Source: Pseudomonadota bacterium
GTDB lineage: Bacteria > Desulfobacterota > Desulfarculia > Desulfarculales > Desulfarculaceae
Assembly: GCA_018819925.1 (NCBI GenBank)
Contig: JAHJPG010000130.1
Location: forward strand, 1 to 64,000
Length of the DNA: 64,000 bases
Direction of reading: 5' to 3'
Shown here: positions 35,009 through 42,695 of the stretch, piece after piece
Layout of the letters: the number at the start of each line of letters is the position of its first letter
Position numbering within the stretch: position 1 is the stretch's first letter
Notes under the pieces: generated by a model
Told to the model about the DNA's origin: nothing
Databases searched by the model: none
The model's input: the letters and a program-made list of their open reading frames with translations, nothing else
Program-made: the position numbers and the translations under genes

Positions 35009-36348
35009 GATCGCACCTCATCCATGATGGCTCGGGCGGCCTTGATGCCTCCGGCCATGGCATCCACCACCGTGGCCGGGCCAGTGACCAGGTCGCCGGC
35101 CACGTAAAGCCCCGGGGCCAGACGCCCCTGGGCGTCGCTTTCCAGGCTGGCCAGGCCCAGTCCCCGGGCCCAGGCCCCGGCCTCGCTCTCCTGACCCAAG
35201 GCCAGAATCACGCTGCCCGCCTCCAAACTGCCCTCGTCGCCTGGGTCAGGCAAGAAGGCCACCCGCCCGTCCGGGGCGGGACGCCCGGGAGTCGTGCCCT
35301 GCAACTTGAGGAAGGCCACACCTCCCTGGCCACCGGCTTCCAGGGCCACCGGCTGCACCCGGAAAATAAATTCCACTCCTTCGGCCTCGGCCGCCTGTAT
35401 CTCCTCGGCATAGGCCGGCATCTGCTCGCGATCGCGGCGATAGGCCAGGGTCACCTGGTCCACCAAACCCTTGGCCACCCGGGCCGCGTCCAAGGCCACG
35501 TTGCCGCCGCCCACCACAACCACCGGAGCGGTGAGTCGGGGCTGGTTGCCCAAAGCGCTCTCCCGCAAAAAGTCCAGGCCCTGCCATACGCCCGGCAGGT
35601 CCTCGCCGGGCAACCCGGCGCGTTTGGCGCGGGGCGCGCCGCAGGCCAGGATCACCGCGTCATACTCTTTGCGCAATTCGGCAACCTGTTGCGGGCTCAG
35701 GGTTTGGCCCAGCTTTAGCTCCACCCCGTGGCCCAATACGTAGTCGAGGTCCCTGGCCAGGGCCTCTCGGGGCAGGCGGAAATCGGGTATGGCCCAGGCC
35801 AGCAGGCCGCCGGCCACGGGCTGGGCGTCATACAGGACCGCCTGGCCGCCCTGGCGGGCAAGCTCCCAGGCGGCGGCCAGGCCGGCCGGTCCGGTGCCCA
35901 CCACCGCCACTCTGGCCACGGGTCGGCCCTGGCGCGGCGAGGGCGCGGGGCGCGGGGCCTGGGCCGCGAAGCGCTTGAGTTCGCGGATGGCTGGCGGCGT
36001 TTGCACCGGGCCCGAGAGGCAGGCCTTTTGGCAGGGATGGTGGCACACGTGGCCCAGCACCGAGGGCAGGGGGTTGTCCCTGAGAATGATCTCCAGGGCT
36101 CCGTCCTGGTCGCCCTGGGCCAGGCGGCCCAGGTAGCCATTGATGTCCTGGCCAAGGGGGCAGGCCTCGCGGCAGGGGGGCAAGCCACCTCTGCCTTGGG
36201 AGGCGTGAGGGGCCAGAGCGGCCCGCACGGTGTCGGTTTCTCCTGTTGCCAAATCGGGGCTGACCAGGGCCGGACAAGCGCCGCGGCAAATGCCGCACAC
36301 GCCGCAAAGCGCCTCGTCAACCCGGGGCACATGAGTTCTGCCCTCCAT
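35005..36348 (-). CDS. GltD-like NAD(P)/FAD oxidoreductase with N-terminal Fe-S domain
   Basis: ATG at 36348 after GGGGAGGGGCCTGAG; 447 residues. N-terminal cysteines CGVCGICRGAC and PPCREACPLGQDINGYL, HVCHHPCQKAC fit the Fe-S domain of glutamate-synthase small-subunit relatives. FAD site AVVGTGPAGLAAAWELA, second nucleotide site VVVGGGNVALDAARVA, and C-terminal GLYVAGDLVTGPATVVDAMAGG. Placed between the gamma and ferredoxin subunits of the 2-oxoacid oxidoreductase, it probably links ferredoxin to NAD(P)H, instead of making glutamate. Confidence 0.87.
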   Translation of the reverse strand: MEGRTHVPRVDEALCGVCGICRGACPALVSPDLATGETDTVRAALAPHASQGRGGLPPCREACPLGQDINGYLGRLAQGDQDGALEIILRDNPLPSVLGHVCHHPCQKACLSGPVQTPPAIRELKRFAAQAPRPAPSPRQGRPVARVAVVGTGPAGLAAAWELARQGGQAVLYDAQPVAGGLLAWAIPDFRLPREALARDLDYVLGHGVELKLGQTLSPQQVAELRKEYDAVILACGAPRAKRAGLPGEDLPGVWQGLDFLRESALGNQPRLTAPVVVVGGGNVALDAARVAKGLVDQVTLAYRRDREQMPAYAEEIQAAEAEGVEFIFRVQPVALEAGGQGGVAFLKLQGTTPGRPAPDGRVAFLPDPGDEGSLEAGSVILALGQESEAGAWARGLGLASLESDAQGRLAPGLYVAGDLVTGPATVVDAMAGGIKAARAIMDEVRS

Positions 36349-36349
36349 C

Positions 36350-36892
36350 TCAGGCCCCTCCCCAGGCACGGCCCAACTCCAGCCCCCGGGCCAAAGCCGC
36401 CTTGTTCAACTCCGCGAATCGCTCGGGCACCAAGTTCACCAGAGTCCGCTCCAATACCTCGGTCTGGAACCAGCCGGTGACGCCGGCCACCAGGCCCACC
36501 CAGATCACGTTGGCCACCTGGCGGTTTTTGAACTCCTCCAGGGACATGGCGGTCACCTTGGCCCCATAGCGGTCATGGGGGGCTTTGGGCTCCACCAGGC
36601 CGGAGTCAAAGAGCACCTTGCCCCCTGGGGCCACGCCCGAGGCGTAGGTGTCATAAGCCCCCTGGCTCATGGCCACCAACAGATCGGGCAGTTCCACGTG
36701 GGGGTAGTCGATCTCCTGCTGGTCCAAGACCAGATCGGCCCTGGCGGCCGAGCCCCTGGCCTGGGCTCCGTAGGAGTTGGAACCGGCCGCGTACAGGCCC
36801 TGGTCCACCGCGGCCTGGCCCAGCAGCACCCCGGCCAAGACCACGCCCTGCCCTCCAAGTCCGGCCAGGCGGATTTCCCTTCGCTCAGTCAT
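36350..36892 (-). CDS. korC: 2-oxoacid:ferredoxin oxidoreductase, gamma subunit
   Basis: 180 residues; ATG at 36892 overlaps the beta-subunit end by 8 nt. Typical gamma start REIRLAGLGGQGVVLAGVLL and SYGAQARGSAARADLVL. Forms the alpha-beta-gamma core of a Kor/Vor-type enzyme with the genes at 36885 and 37640. Confidence 0.92.
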   Translation of the reverse strand: MTERREIRLAGLGGQGVVLAGVLLGQAAVDQGLYAAGSNSYGAQARGSAARADLVLDQQEIDYPHVELPDLLVAMSQGAYDTYASGVAPGGKVLFDSGLVEPKAPHDRYGAKVTAMSLEEFKNRQVANVIWVGLVAGVTGWFQTEVLERTLVNLVPERFAELNKAALARGLELGRAWGGA

Positions 36893-37640
36893 TGAACTCA
36901 CCCAAGAGCAATGCGTCCTCCGGGGGGAAGCACGCGGGATCATTACCAGCCTCGGTACGGCACAGTTGCCCTAGACGGTCGTACATGGCCCCCGGCGAGT
37001 CCAGCTTGTTGCGGCGTCCATACTGGGTGGGACAGGGGCTCAAGACCTCCACAAAGGCGAAGTCCGGCGAGGCGATGGCCTTTTTCAGATAGCCGATCAA
37101 GTCGTACGGCCGGACAACCGACCCCCGGGCCACGTATGGCGCGCCGGCCCCCTTGACCAGCTTCACCAAGTCAAAGGCCCGGTAGGGGTTGCCCTGGACG
37201 CTGGTGGCGGTCAGGTGCCCCTGGGGGGTGGTGGGGGCCATCTGGCCGCCGGTCATGCCGTAGATCATGTTGTTGGCGCAAATGACCGTAAGCTCCTGGT
37301 TGCGCCGGGCCGCGTGAATAAGATGGTTGCCCCCGATGGAAGTCAGGTCGCCGTCTCCGGAGATGACGATCACCTTCAAATCGGGATTCGCGGCCTTGAC
37401 TCCGCTGGCGAAAGCCACCGCCCGGCCGTGCAGGGTGTGCAGGGTGTCCGCCGCGAAATTGGGGCTGGGAATCCAGGCCGCGCAGCCGATTCCCGAAACG
37501 AACACGGTTTTTTCCATGTCCAGTTGCAACTGGTCCATGGCCCGTAGCAGGGCCCCCATCAGCACCCCGTGGCCGCATCCTGGGCAGAAGGGCGTGGTCT
37601 TCACTTCGGGCCGCAGGTATTTCTCCATGGAGCGGGCCAT
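36885..37640 (-). CDS. korB: 2-oxoacid:ferredoxin oxidoreductase, beta (TPP) subunit
   Basis: 251 residues. CPGCGHG at about 19-25, TPP-binding motif GDGDLTSIGGNH with NNMIYGMTGGQ after it, and a C-terminal SPCPTQYGRRN. Binds thiamine diphosphate and oxidatively decarboxylates a 2-oxoacid to acyl-CoA. The gene starts at the alpha-subunit stop, so the two are translationally coupled. Confidence 0.93.
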   Translation of the reverse strand: MARSMEKYLRPEVKTTPFCPGCGHGVLMGALLRAMDQLQLDMEKTVFVSGIGCAAWIPSPNFAADTLHTLHGRAVAFASGVKAANPDLKVIVISGDGDLTSIGGNHLIHAARRNQELTVICANNMIYGMTGGQMAPTTPQGHLTATSVQGNPYRAFDLVKLVKGAGAPYVARGSVVRPYDLIGYLKKAIASPDFAFVEVLSPCPTQYGRRNKLDSPGAMYDRLGQLCRTEAGNDPACFPPEDALLLGEFND

Positions 37641-38785
37641 CAGCGCATCTCCCCCAGCGCGGCGAGGATGCTCGCCGGGCTGATGGTGCTGCCGTTGACC
37701 TGGGTCAACGACTTCACCGGCGTGTCTCCGGCGGCGGAGCGCACCAAGCCGTCCACCTGGCCCAGGTTCATCTCCGGCACCAAAAAGCCCCGCGCCCCCT
37801 GAGCCACCCGAGAGATCAACTCGCCGTCAAAGGGCCAAATGGTTATCAGGCGCAGCAGGCCCACGGCCATGCCATCCTGGCGGGCCTGGCGCACCGCGCG
37901 CAGGGCCGAACGGGCAGTAAAACCGTAGGCCACCACCACCACCTCGGCGTCATCGAGGTAATAACCCTCGTGGCGGCATATCTCGGCCTTGCGGTCGAGC
38001 ACCTTCCGGCTCAGGCGGCGCACCAAACGGTCGTGAAACTCCGGGCCCTCGGTTTTGCGGAATCCCCACTGGTCGTGGGTGGAGCCGGTGACCATCAGCT
38101 TTTCACCGGCCCCGAAACATGGCATGGAAGGTATCCCGTCCGCCTCGGCGCAGCCGAAGACCGGCTGACCCGGGGTGTAATCGCGGTTGTAAATCTCTAT
38201 GGTTTCGGGCAGGTCAACCCGCTCCCTCAGATGGCCGGTGGCCTCCTCGGCCAACAGGAAGGCCGGCACCCTAAGCCTCTCCGAAAGGTTGAAGGCCTCC
38301 ACGGTGAGGCTGAACATCTCCTGCACCGACCAGGGCGACAGGGCCACCACCTGGTAGTCGCCGTGAGAGCCCCACTTCACGGCCATGATGTCCCCAGCCC
38401 CCACCTTGGTGGCCTGGCCGGTGCAGGGCCCGGCCCGCTGGACGTCCACCACCACCACGGGGGTTTCGGTGAAGGCAGCGTACCCCAGGCACTCCTGCAT
38501 GAGGCTCAGGCCCGGGCCGCTGGTGGCGGTCATGGCCTTGGCCCCGGACCAGGAAGCGCCCACCACCGAGGAGATGGAAGCGATCTCATCCTCCATCTGC
38601 AAAAAGGCGCCGCCCCGGGGAACCATTTCCCGGCTCATGTATTCCATGATTTCCGAAGAAGGGGTGATGGGATAACCGCCATAGAAGCGGCATCCGGCGG
38701 CGATGGCGCCCTCGGCGGCGGCATCGTTACCCGACAAGTAGCGCGAGCCCGCTTTCACGGGATTGGTCACTGTGGTCAGTGGCAT
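37640..38785 (-). CDS. korA: 2-oxoacid:ferredoxin oxidoreductase, alpha subunit
   Basis: ATG at 38785 after GGAAGAGGTCCGGCC; 381 residues. KorA/VorB features: FYGGYPITPSSEIMEYM, QMEDEIASISSVVGASWSGAKAMTATSGPG, and a C-terminal FLVPEMNLGQ. The alpha/gamma/beta/delta split is the archaeal-type Kor/Vor layout. Substrate (2-oxoglutarate or branched-chain 2-oxoacid) cannot be told from sequence. First gene of the operon, with a good promoter at 38926-38954. Confidence 0.93.
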   Translation of the reverse strand: MPLTTVTNPVKAGSRYLSGNDAAAEGAIAAGCRFYGGYPITPSSEIMEYMSREMVPRGGAFLQMEDEIASISSVVGASWSGAKAMTATSGPGLSLMQECLGYAAFTETPVVVVDVQRAGPCTGQATKVGAGDIMAVKWGSHGDYQVVALSPWSVQEMFSLTVEAFNLSERLRVPAFLLAEEATGHLRERVDLPETIEIYNRDYTPGQPVFGCAEADGIPSMPCFGAGEKLMVTGSTHDQWGFRKTEGPEFHDRLVRRLSRKVLDRKAEICRHEGYYLDDAEVVVVAYGFTARSALRAVRQARQDGMAVGLLRLITIWPFDGELISRVAQGARGFLVPEMNLGQVDGLVRSAAGDTPVKSLTQVNGSTISPASILAALGEMR

Positions 38786-39147
38786 GGCCGGACCTCTTCC
38801 CTCTTGTAAGAGCCGCCAGGCCCGCGAGGGGCCTTCCGCTGGCCTGGTCAGCAAACCGCCCACCCAGCCAGCCGCTTATGTTAATTAAATCATAATATTA
38901 CGACCACCAACATTAAACAATATATTTTATAACATTTCTCATAAAAAGTTGCAACGCCTGTTTGGCTGGCAGCGTTCGGGCCGCCATCATTGTAGAAGGA
39001 GATGCCGTGGGAACATCCCGCCGGCAGGCAATTACCAGGAGCGGCGCGGCGTCCCCGGTGATGAACGCCTGGCCCAGGGGCCACCGGACCCTCCTGCCCG
39101 TCGGACTTGGCCAGGAAACGCCCGCCACCGTGAGGCCGGAACGAGGC
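38786..39147. other. Upstream region of the Kor operon
   Basis: About 360 bp with an AT-rich core (38879-38950) that carries the minus-strand promoter and TTAATTAAATCATAATATTACG in the leader. Nothing coding recognised between 38960 and 39147. Confidence 0.5.
38926..38954 (-). promoter_or_regulatory. Sigma-70-type promoter of the Kor operon
   Basis: Minus strand: TTGCAA at 38954-38949, 17-bp spacer, TATAAA at 38931-38926. Predicted start near 38919, leaving a leader of about 130 nt before korA. Confidence 0.6.
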
Positions 39148-40128
39148 TCAGGCTTCTTCAATATCCCGGGTCAGTTTGATTATCTCCAGCAGGGCCCGAT
39201 CCCGCTGGGCCTGACGCTTGGCTGCCTTTTCTTGGGGCCAGTCGTAGAATCCGCCGCCGGTCTTGACCCCCAGCCGTCCTTGCTCCACCTGATCCACCAA
39301 GGGCCGCGAGGGGCCGGTGCGGTTGTCCAGCATGGGCAGCAGATAGCGCTGCACCGCCAGGGTGGTGTCCAGCCCGCCCAGGTCGGCCCGCTCCAGGGGG
39401 CCCATCAGGGCCAGGCGCAGGCCGAATCCGTAACGCACCACCCGGTCCACGTCCTCGGGCTCGGCCACGCCCTGCTCCACCAGGGCCAGGGCTTCCCGTT
39501 GCAGGGCGTGCTGCAAGCGGTTGCCCAAAAAGCCGGGGATGTCCTGCTTAAGGCGCACCGGCTCCTTGCCCGCGCCCTTGAGCAAGTCCACCACCCGGTC
39601 ACACACCTCCGGTTCGGTTCGCTCGCCGGGTATCACCTCCACGCAGGGTATGACCTGCGGCGGGTTCCAAAAGTGGACTCCCAGGAAACGGCCCGGCTCG
39701 GCCAGGCCCTCCCCCACCCTGCTGATGGCCAGGGCCGAGGTGTTGCTGGCCAGGACGGCCTCCCGCCCCACCAGGGGCTCGATCTGGGCGAACAGGTCCT
39801 GCTTGAGCTGCATCTTCTCCGGGGCGGCCTCGATCACCAAGCCCGCCCCTTGGCAGGCCGAGGCCAACTCCGGATGCGGGATGATGTTATCCAGGCAGCG
39901 TCTGGCGTCGGGTTCGGTCACCATCCCTACCTGAACGAAGCTATCCAGGCTGGAGCGCACCCGCTGCTTGGCCAAGGCCAGGACCTCGGGGTTGGGATCG
40001 AACAGCCTGACCTGGTGGCCGGCCAGGGCGAAGACCTGGGCTATGCCATGGCCCATGATGCCGGCCCCGATCACGGCCACTGGGATCGCCTCACGCCGGG
40101 TGTTGTTCAAGATTCCATCCTTATCCAT
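39148..40128 (-). CDS. 3-hydroxyacyl-CoA dehydrogenase-family enzyme (HFWNPP type), second copy
   Basis: 326 residues. NAD site GAGIMGHGIAQVF, catalytic ASNTSALAISR and VHFWNPPQVIPCVEVI, C-terminal GFLGNRLQHALQREALALVEQG. It shares the HFWNPP signature and GFxGNRLQHALxREA with the enzyme at 6630, more than with the HHFFNPVPMM-type enzyme at 40578. So it may oxidise a free hydroxy-acid or unusual hydroxyacyl-CoA. It sits alone between the Kor operon and an IS fragment. Confidence 0.85.
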   Translation of the reverse strand: MDKDGILNNTRREAIPVAVIGAGIMGHGIAQVFALAGHQVRLFDPNPEVLALAKQRVRSSLDSFVQVGMVTEPDARRCLDNIIPHPELASACQGAGLVIEAAPEKMQLKQDLFAQIEPLVGREAVLASNTSALAISRVGEGLAEPGRFLGVHFWNPPQVIPCVEVIPGERTEPEVCDRVVDLLKGAGKEPVRLKQDIPGFLGNRLQHALQREALALVEQGVAEPEDVDRVVRYGFGLRLALMGPLERADLGGLDTTLAVQRYLLPMLDNRTGPSRPLVDQVEQGRLGVKTGGGFYDWPQEKAAKRQAQRDRALLEIIKLTRDIEEA

Positions 40129-40378
40129 ATAAACCGCCCCATGTTTGCCGAAAAATATTGATCACCGCCCCGCCGCCCGCTTGGCCGAGTGAATTTCCCG
40201 CGCGCGGGCCGCCCCGGGACGGCGGCGAAGCCAGGGGCCGATTGTAATACATCGGGCCTGGCCTGGTCGATGACGTTTCGGGGGGTGGGCAGAGCCGGCC
40301 TGGCGTGGGCAGGTTACAACCACCCGCATTGGCTCATGGTGATTAGGTGTCTTGCTTTGCTTACCGGAAGAGGCATGT

Positions 40379-40564
40379 ATGGCGCGGCGCTTGACTGAGG
40401 CCGTGAAGACAACGATTTTATCTCTTGCCGCGCAGTGCTGGCCCTACCGAAACATACATGCACAACACACAAAACTTGATGCACCCTTGAGGCCTTTGGC
40501 GCAGGTCCAGAGGCCTCAAGGGTGCGCGAGCGTTCTTAACGCCTTAATCCCGGCAACCCGGTGA
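40379..40564 (+). pseudogene. Transposase N-terminal fragment
   Basis: About 25 residues (MARRLTEAVKTTILSLAAQ and a few more) look like a transposase DNA-binding N-terminus, possibly IS21-type. The remaining codons read through the terminator hairpin and are not meaningful. Confidence 0.3.
40471..40525 (-). terminator. Terminator of the beta-oxidation operon
   Basis: On the minus strand GCACCCTTGAGGCCT pairs perfectly over 15 bp with AGGCCTCAAGGGTGC across a 15-nt loop, followed by ATCAAGTTTTG. It lies about 50 nt beyond the stop at 40578. Confidence 0.7.
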
Positions 40565-40577
40565 AGGAATCGATTTG

Positions 40578-41450
40578 TTAACCGATGCGCTTGCCGTCCT
40601 TGTCATAGTCGTACCAGCCCTTGCCGGTCTTGCGGCCCAGCTGGCCGGCCTCCACCTTGCGCCGCAGTATGGACGGCGGATAGAAGCGCTGGTCCTTTTC
40701 CTCTTCGTACACGTTGGTGTAGGCCATGAGCTGCACGTCCAGACCCACCAGGTCGGAAGTCTCCAGGGGGCCCATCTTGCGGCCAAAGGCCAGGCGGAAG
40801 CCGGTGTCTATGTCCTCGGGCGTGGCCACCTTCTGCTCCACCAGGCGATAGGCCTCCATGTTGGTGAGCATGTTGCAGCGGTTCAGGATGAAGCCGGCGA
40901 TGTCCGAGTCCACCCTGATGGGGTGCTTGCCGATGAAGCGGATGAACTCCATGCCCGCCTCCATGGTCTCCTCGCTGGTGGATATGCCCTTGATCACCTC
41001 CACAGCGTCCATCATGGGCACGGGGTTGAAGAAATGCAGGCCCAGCACGCGCTGGGGGCGCTGCGTGGCCCCGCCGATGGCGCTTATGGGGATGGCCGAG
41101 GTGTTGGAGGCCAAAAGGGTGTCCGGGCCCACGGTATTCTCCAGCCTGGCGAAGACCTCCTTTTTCACATCGAGGCTCTCGAAGACCGCCTCGATCACCA
41201 GGTCGGCATCGGCGCCCGGGGCGTAGTCCTCGCTGGCGGTGATGCGCGCCATCACCGTGTCCTTGTCGTCGGTGAGCTTGCCCTTGTCGGCCAATTTGCC
41301 CACCGACCAGGCGATGCTCTTAAGCGCCTTGTCCAGCATCTCCTGGGAAAGGTCGGTCATCACCACCTGCAATCCGCTCTGGGCGCAAACCTGCACGATG
41401 CCGGCGCCCATTGTGCCGCAGCCCACCACCATCACTTTCTTGATATTCAT
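40578..41450 (-). CDS. hbd: 3-hydroxybutyryl-CoA dehydrogenase type enzyme
   Basis: ATG at 41450 after GGAGGGTCTGTG; 290 residues. NAD site KVMVVGCGTMGAGIVQVCA, catalytic ASNTSAIPISAIG and LHFFNPVPMMDAVEVI, C-terminal GFILNRCNMLTNMEAYRLVE, and FGRKMGPLETSDLVGLD. This is the standard Hbd/PaaH class, acting on (S)-3-hydroxyacyl-CoA. Last gene of the operon that begins at 49799. Confidence 0.93.
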   Translation of the reverse strand: MNIKKVMVVGCGTMGAGIVQVCAQSGLQVVMTDLSQEMLDKALKSIAWSVGKLADKGKLTDDKDTVMARITASEDYAPGADADLVIEAVFESLDVKKEVFARLENTVGPDTLLASNTSAIPISAIGGATQRPQRVLGLHFFNPVPMMDAVEVIKGISTSEETMEAGMEFIRFIGKHPIRVDSDIAGFILNRCNMLTNMEAYRLVEQKVATPEDIDTGFRLAFGRKMGPLETSDLVGLDVQLMAYTNVYEEEKDQRFYPPSILRRKVEAGQLGRKTGKGWYDYDKDGKRIG

Positions 41451-41494
41451 CACAGACCCTCCGACGGTCTAAATTATGGTTTTGTCCAAAAGCC

Positions 41495-42682
41495 CTAGCC
41501 TTTTTCGTTGCCCAGGATGGCCACCGCGCTTATCTGGGGCGGGCCGCCAAAGGTGTGAGACAGGCCCAGGCGGGGGTTCTTCACCTGGCGCTCGGGATTG
41601 TCCACCTTCTGCTGCAACTGCTTGTATATCTCATAGGTCATGCGCAGGCCGCTGGCCCCGATGGGATGGCCGAAGCACTTGAGCCCGCCATCGATGTTGA
41701 CCGGCAGGCCGCCGCCTATCTCGAAGAAGCCGGACCTGATGTCCTCGATGGCCCCGCCGGGCTTGCTGAACCCGAAGTTCTCGTAGATGGCCAACTCGGT
41801 GATGGTGAAGCAGTCATGCACCTCGGCCAGGTCCAGCTCCTCGCGGGGGTTGGTGATACCGGCCATTTCATAGGCCTTCCTGGAGGAGTTCATCAAAGCC
41901 CCGAAGTGAATCCAATCGAAGTTTGGCCGCAGGTGAGGCATGGTGGAGTCCATGGCCACGCCCACGCCCTTCAGGTAGATGGGGTCGTCCCTGAAGTTCT
42001 TGGCCATGTCCGCCCGGGTGACGATGGCGCAAGCCGCGCCGTCGCTGTTGCCGCAGCAGTCGAACAGGCCCAGGGGCCAGGCGATCACCGGGGCGGAGAG
42101 CACCTTGTCCAAGGTCACCTTGTTATGAAAATGGGCCTTGGGAGTGCGGCTGCCGTTGTCGTGGTTCTTCACCGCGATGCGGCCGATAAGCTCCTTGCCT
42201 TGCTCGTTGGTCAGCCCGTAGGTGTCGAAATAGCGTTTGGCGATCAGGGCGAAGGAGCCGGGCGCGGTGCGCCGCGCCTCCAGGACCGGGTTCATGCCCC
42301 GGCCCATGCCCAGGCCGGGATAGCCGGTGTCCTTGAGCTTTTCCACTCCCAAGGCCATGACAACGTCATACATGCCGCTGGCCACGGCCATGCAGGCCTC
42401 GAACAGGGCGATGTGCCCGCTGGTGCACCAGTTTTCGTTGCGGATGATGGGGATGTCCCTGAGCTTGAGGGCATCGGCCGCCGCAGAGGAGCCGGTGCCG
42501 CCCATGGGCGCGTACACCGTGCTAAAAAAGCAGGCTTCGATGTCCTCGATGCCCACGCCAGCGTCCTTGAAGGCCTCGCTGGAGGCCTCGATGGCCAGAT
42601 CGCTCATGCCGGCGTCCCAGCGTTCGCCGAACTGGCTGCACCCCATGCCGATTATCGCTACTTTGTCCTTTATGCTACCCAT
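41495..42682 (-). CDS. SCP-x-type thiolase (acyl-CoA acetyltransferase)
   Basis: ATG at 42682 after GCGGGGAGATAATC; 395 residues. Nucleophilic C86 in NENWCTSGH, catalytic HDCFTITE and CFGHPIGASG. Belongs to the SCP-2/thiolase-like group that often needs a DUF35 partner protein; the gene before it encodes an HMG-CoA-synthase-like protein fused to DUF35, so the two probably form a complex. Role: thiolysis of a 3-ketoacyl-CoA. Confidence 0.88.
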   Translation of the reverse strand: MGSIKDKVAIIGMGCSQFGERWDAGMSDLAIEASSEAFKDAGVGIEDIEACFFSTVYAPMGGTGSSAAADALKLRDIPIIRNENWCTSGHIALFEACMAVASGMYDVVMALGVEKLKDTGYPGLGMGRGMNPVLEARRTAPGSFALIAKRYFDTYGLTNEQGKELIGRIAVKNHDNGSRTPKAHFHNKVTLDKVLSAPVIAWPLGLFDCCGNSDGAACAIVTRADMAKNFRDDPIYLKGVGVAMDSTMPHLRPNFDWIHFGALMNSSRKAYEMAGITNPREELDLAEVHDCFTITELAIYENFGFSKPGGAIEDIRSGFFEIGGGLPVNIDGGLKCFGHPIGASGLRMTYEIYKQLQQKVDNPERQVKNPRLGLSHTFGGPPQISAVAILGNEKG

Positions 42683-42695
42683 GATTATCTCCCCG

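Larger units (their letters stand above)
40129..40577. other. Gap with transposase fragment and terminator
   Basis: A plus-strand ATG at 40379 opens MARRLTEAVKTTILSLAAQ, like the helix-turn-helix start of a transposase, but the frame loses similarity after about 25 residues. The terminator of the minus-strand operon is at 40471-40525. Nothing else seen. Confidence 0.45.

Noticed and set aside
38962-40161. 399-codon plus-strand frame over the 39148 dehydrogenase
   Set aside because: Antisense shadow of a well-supported dehydrogenase gene.
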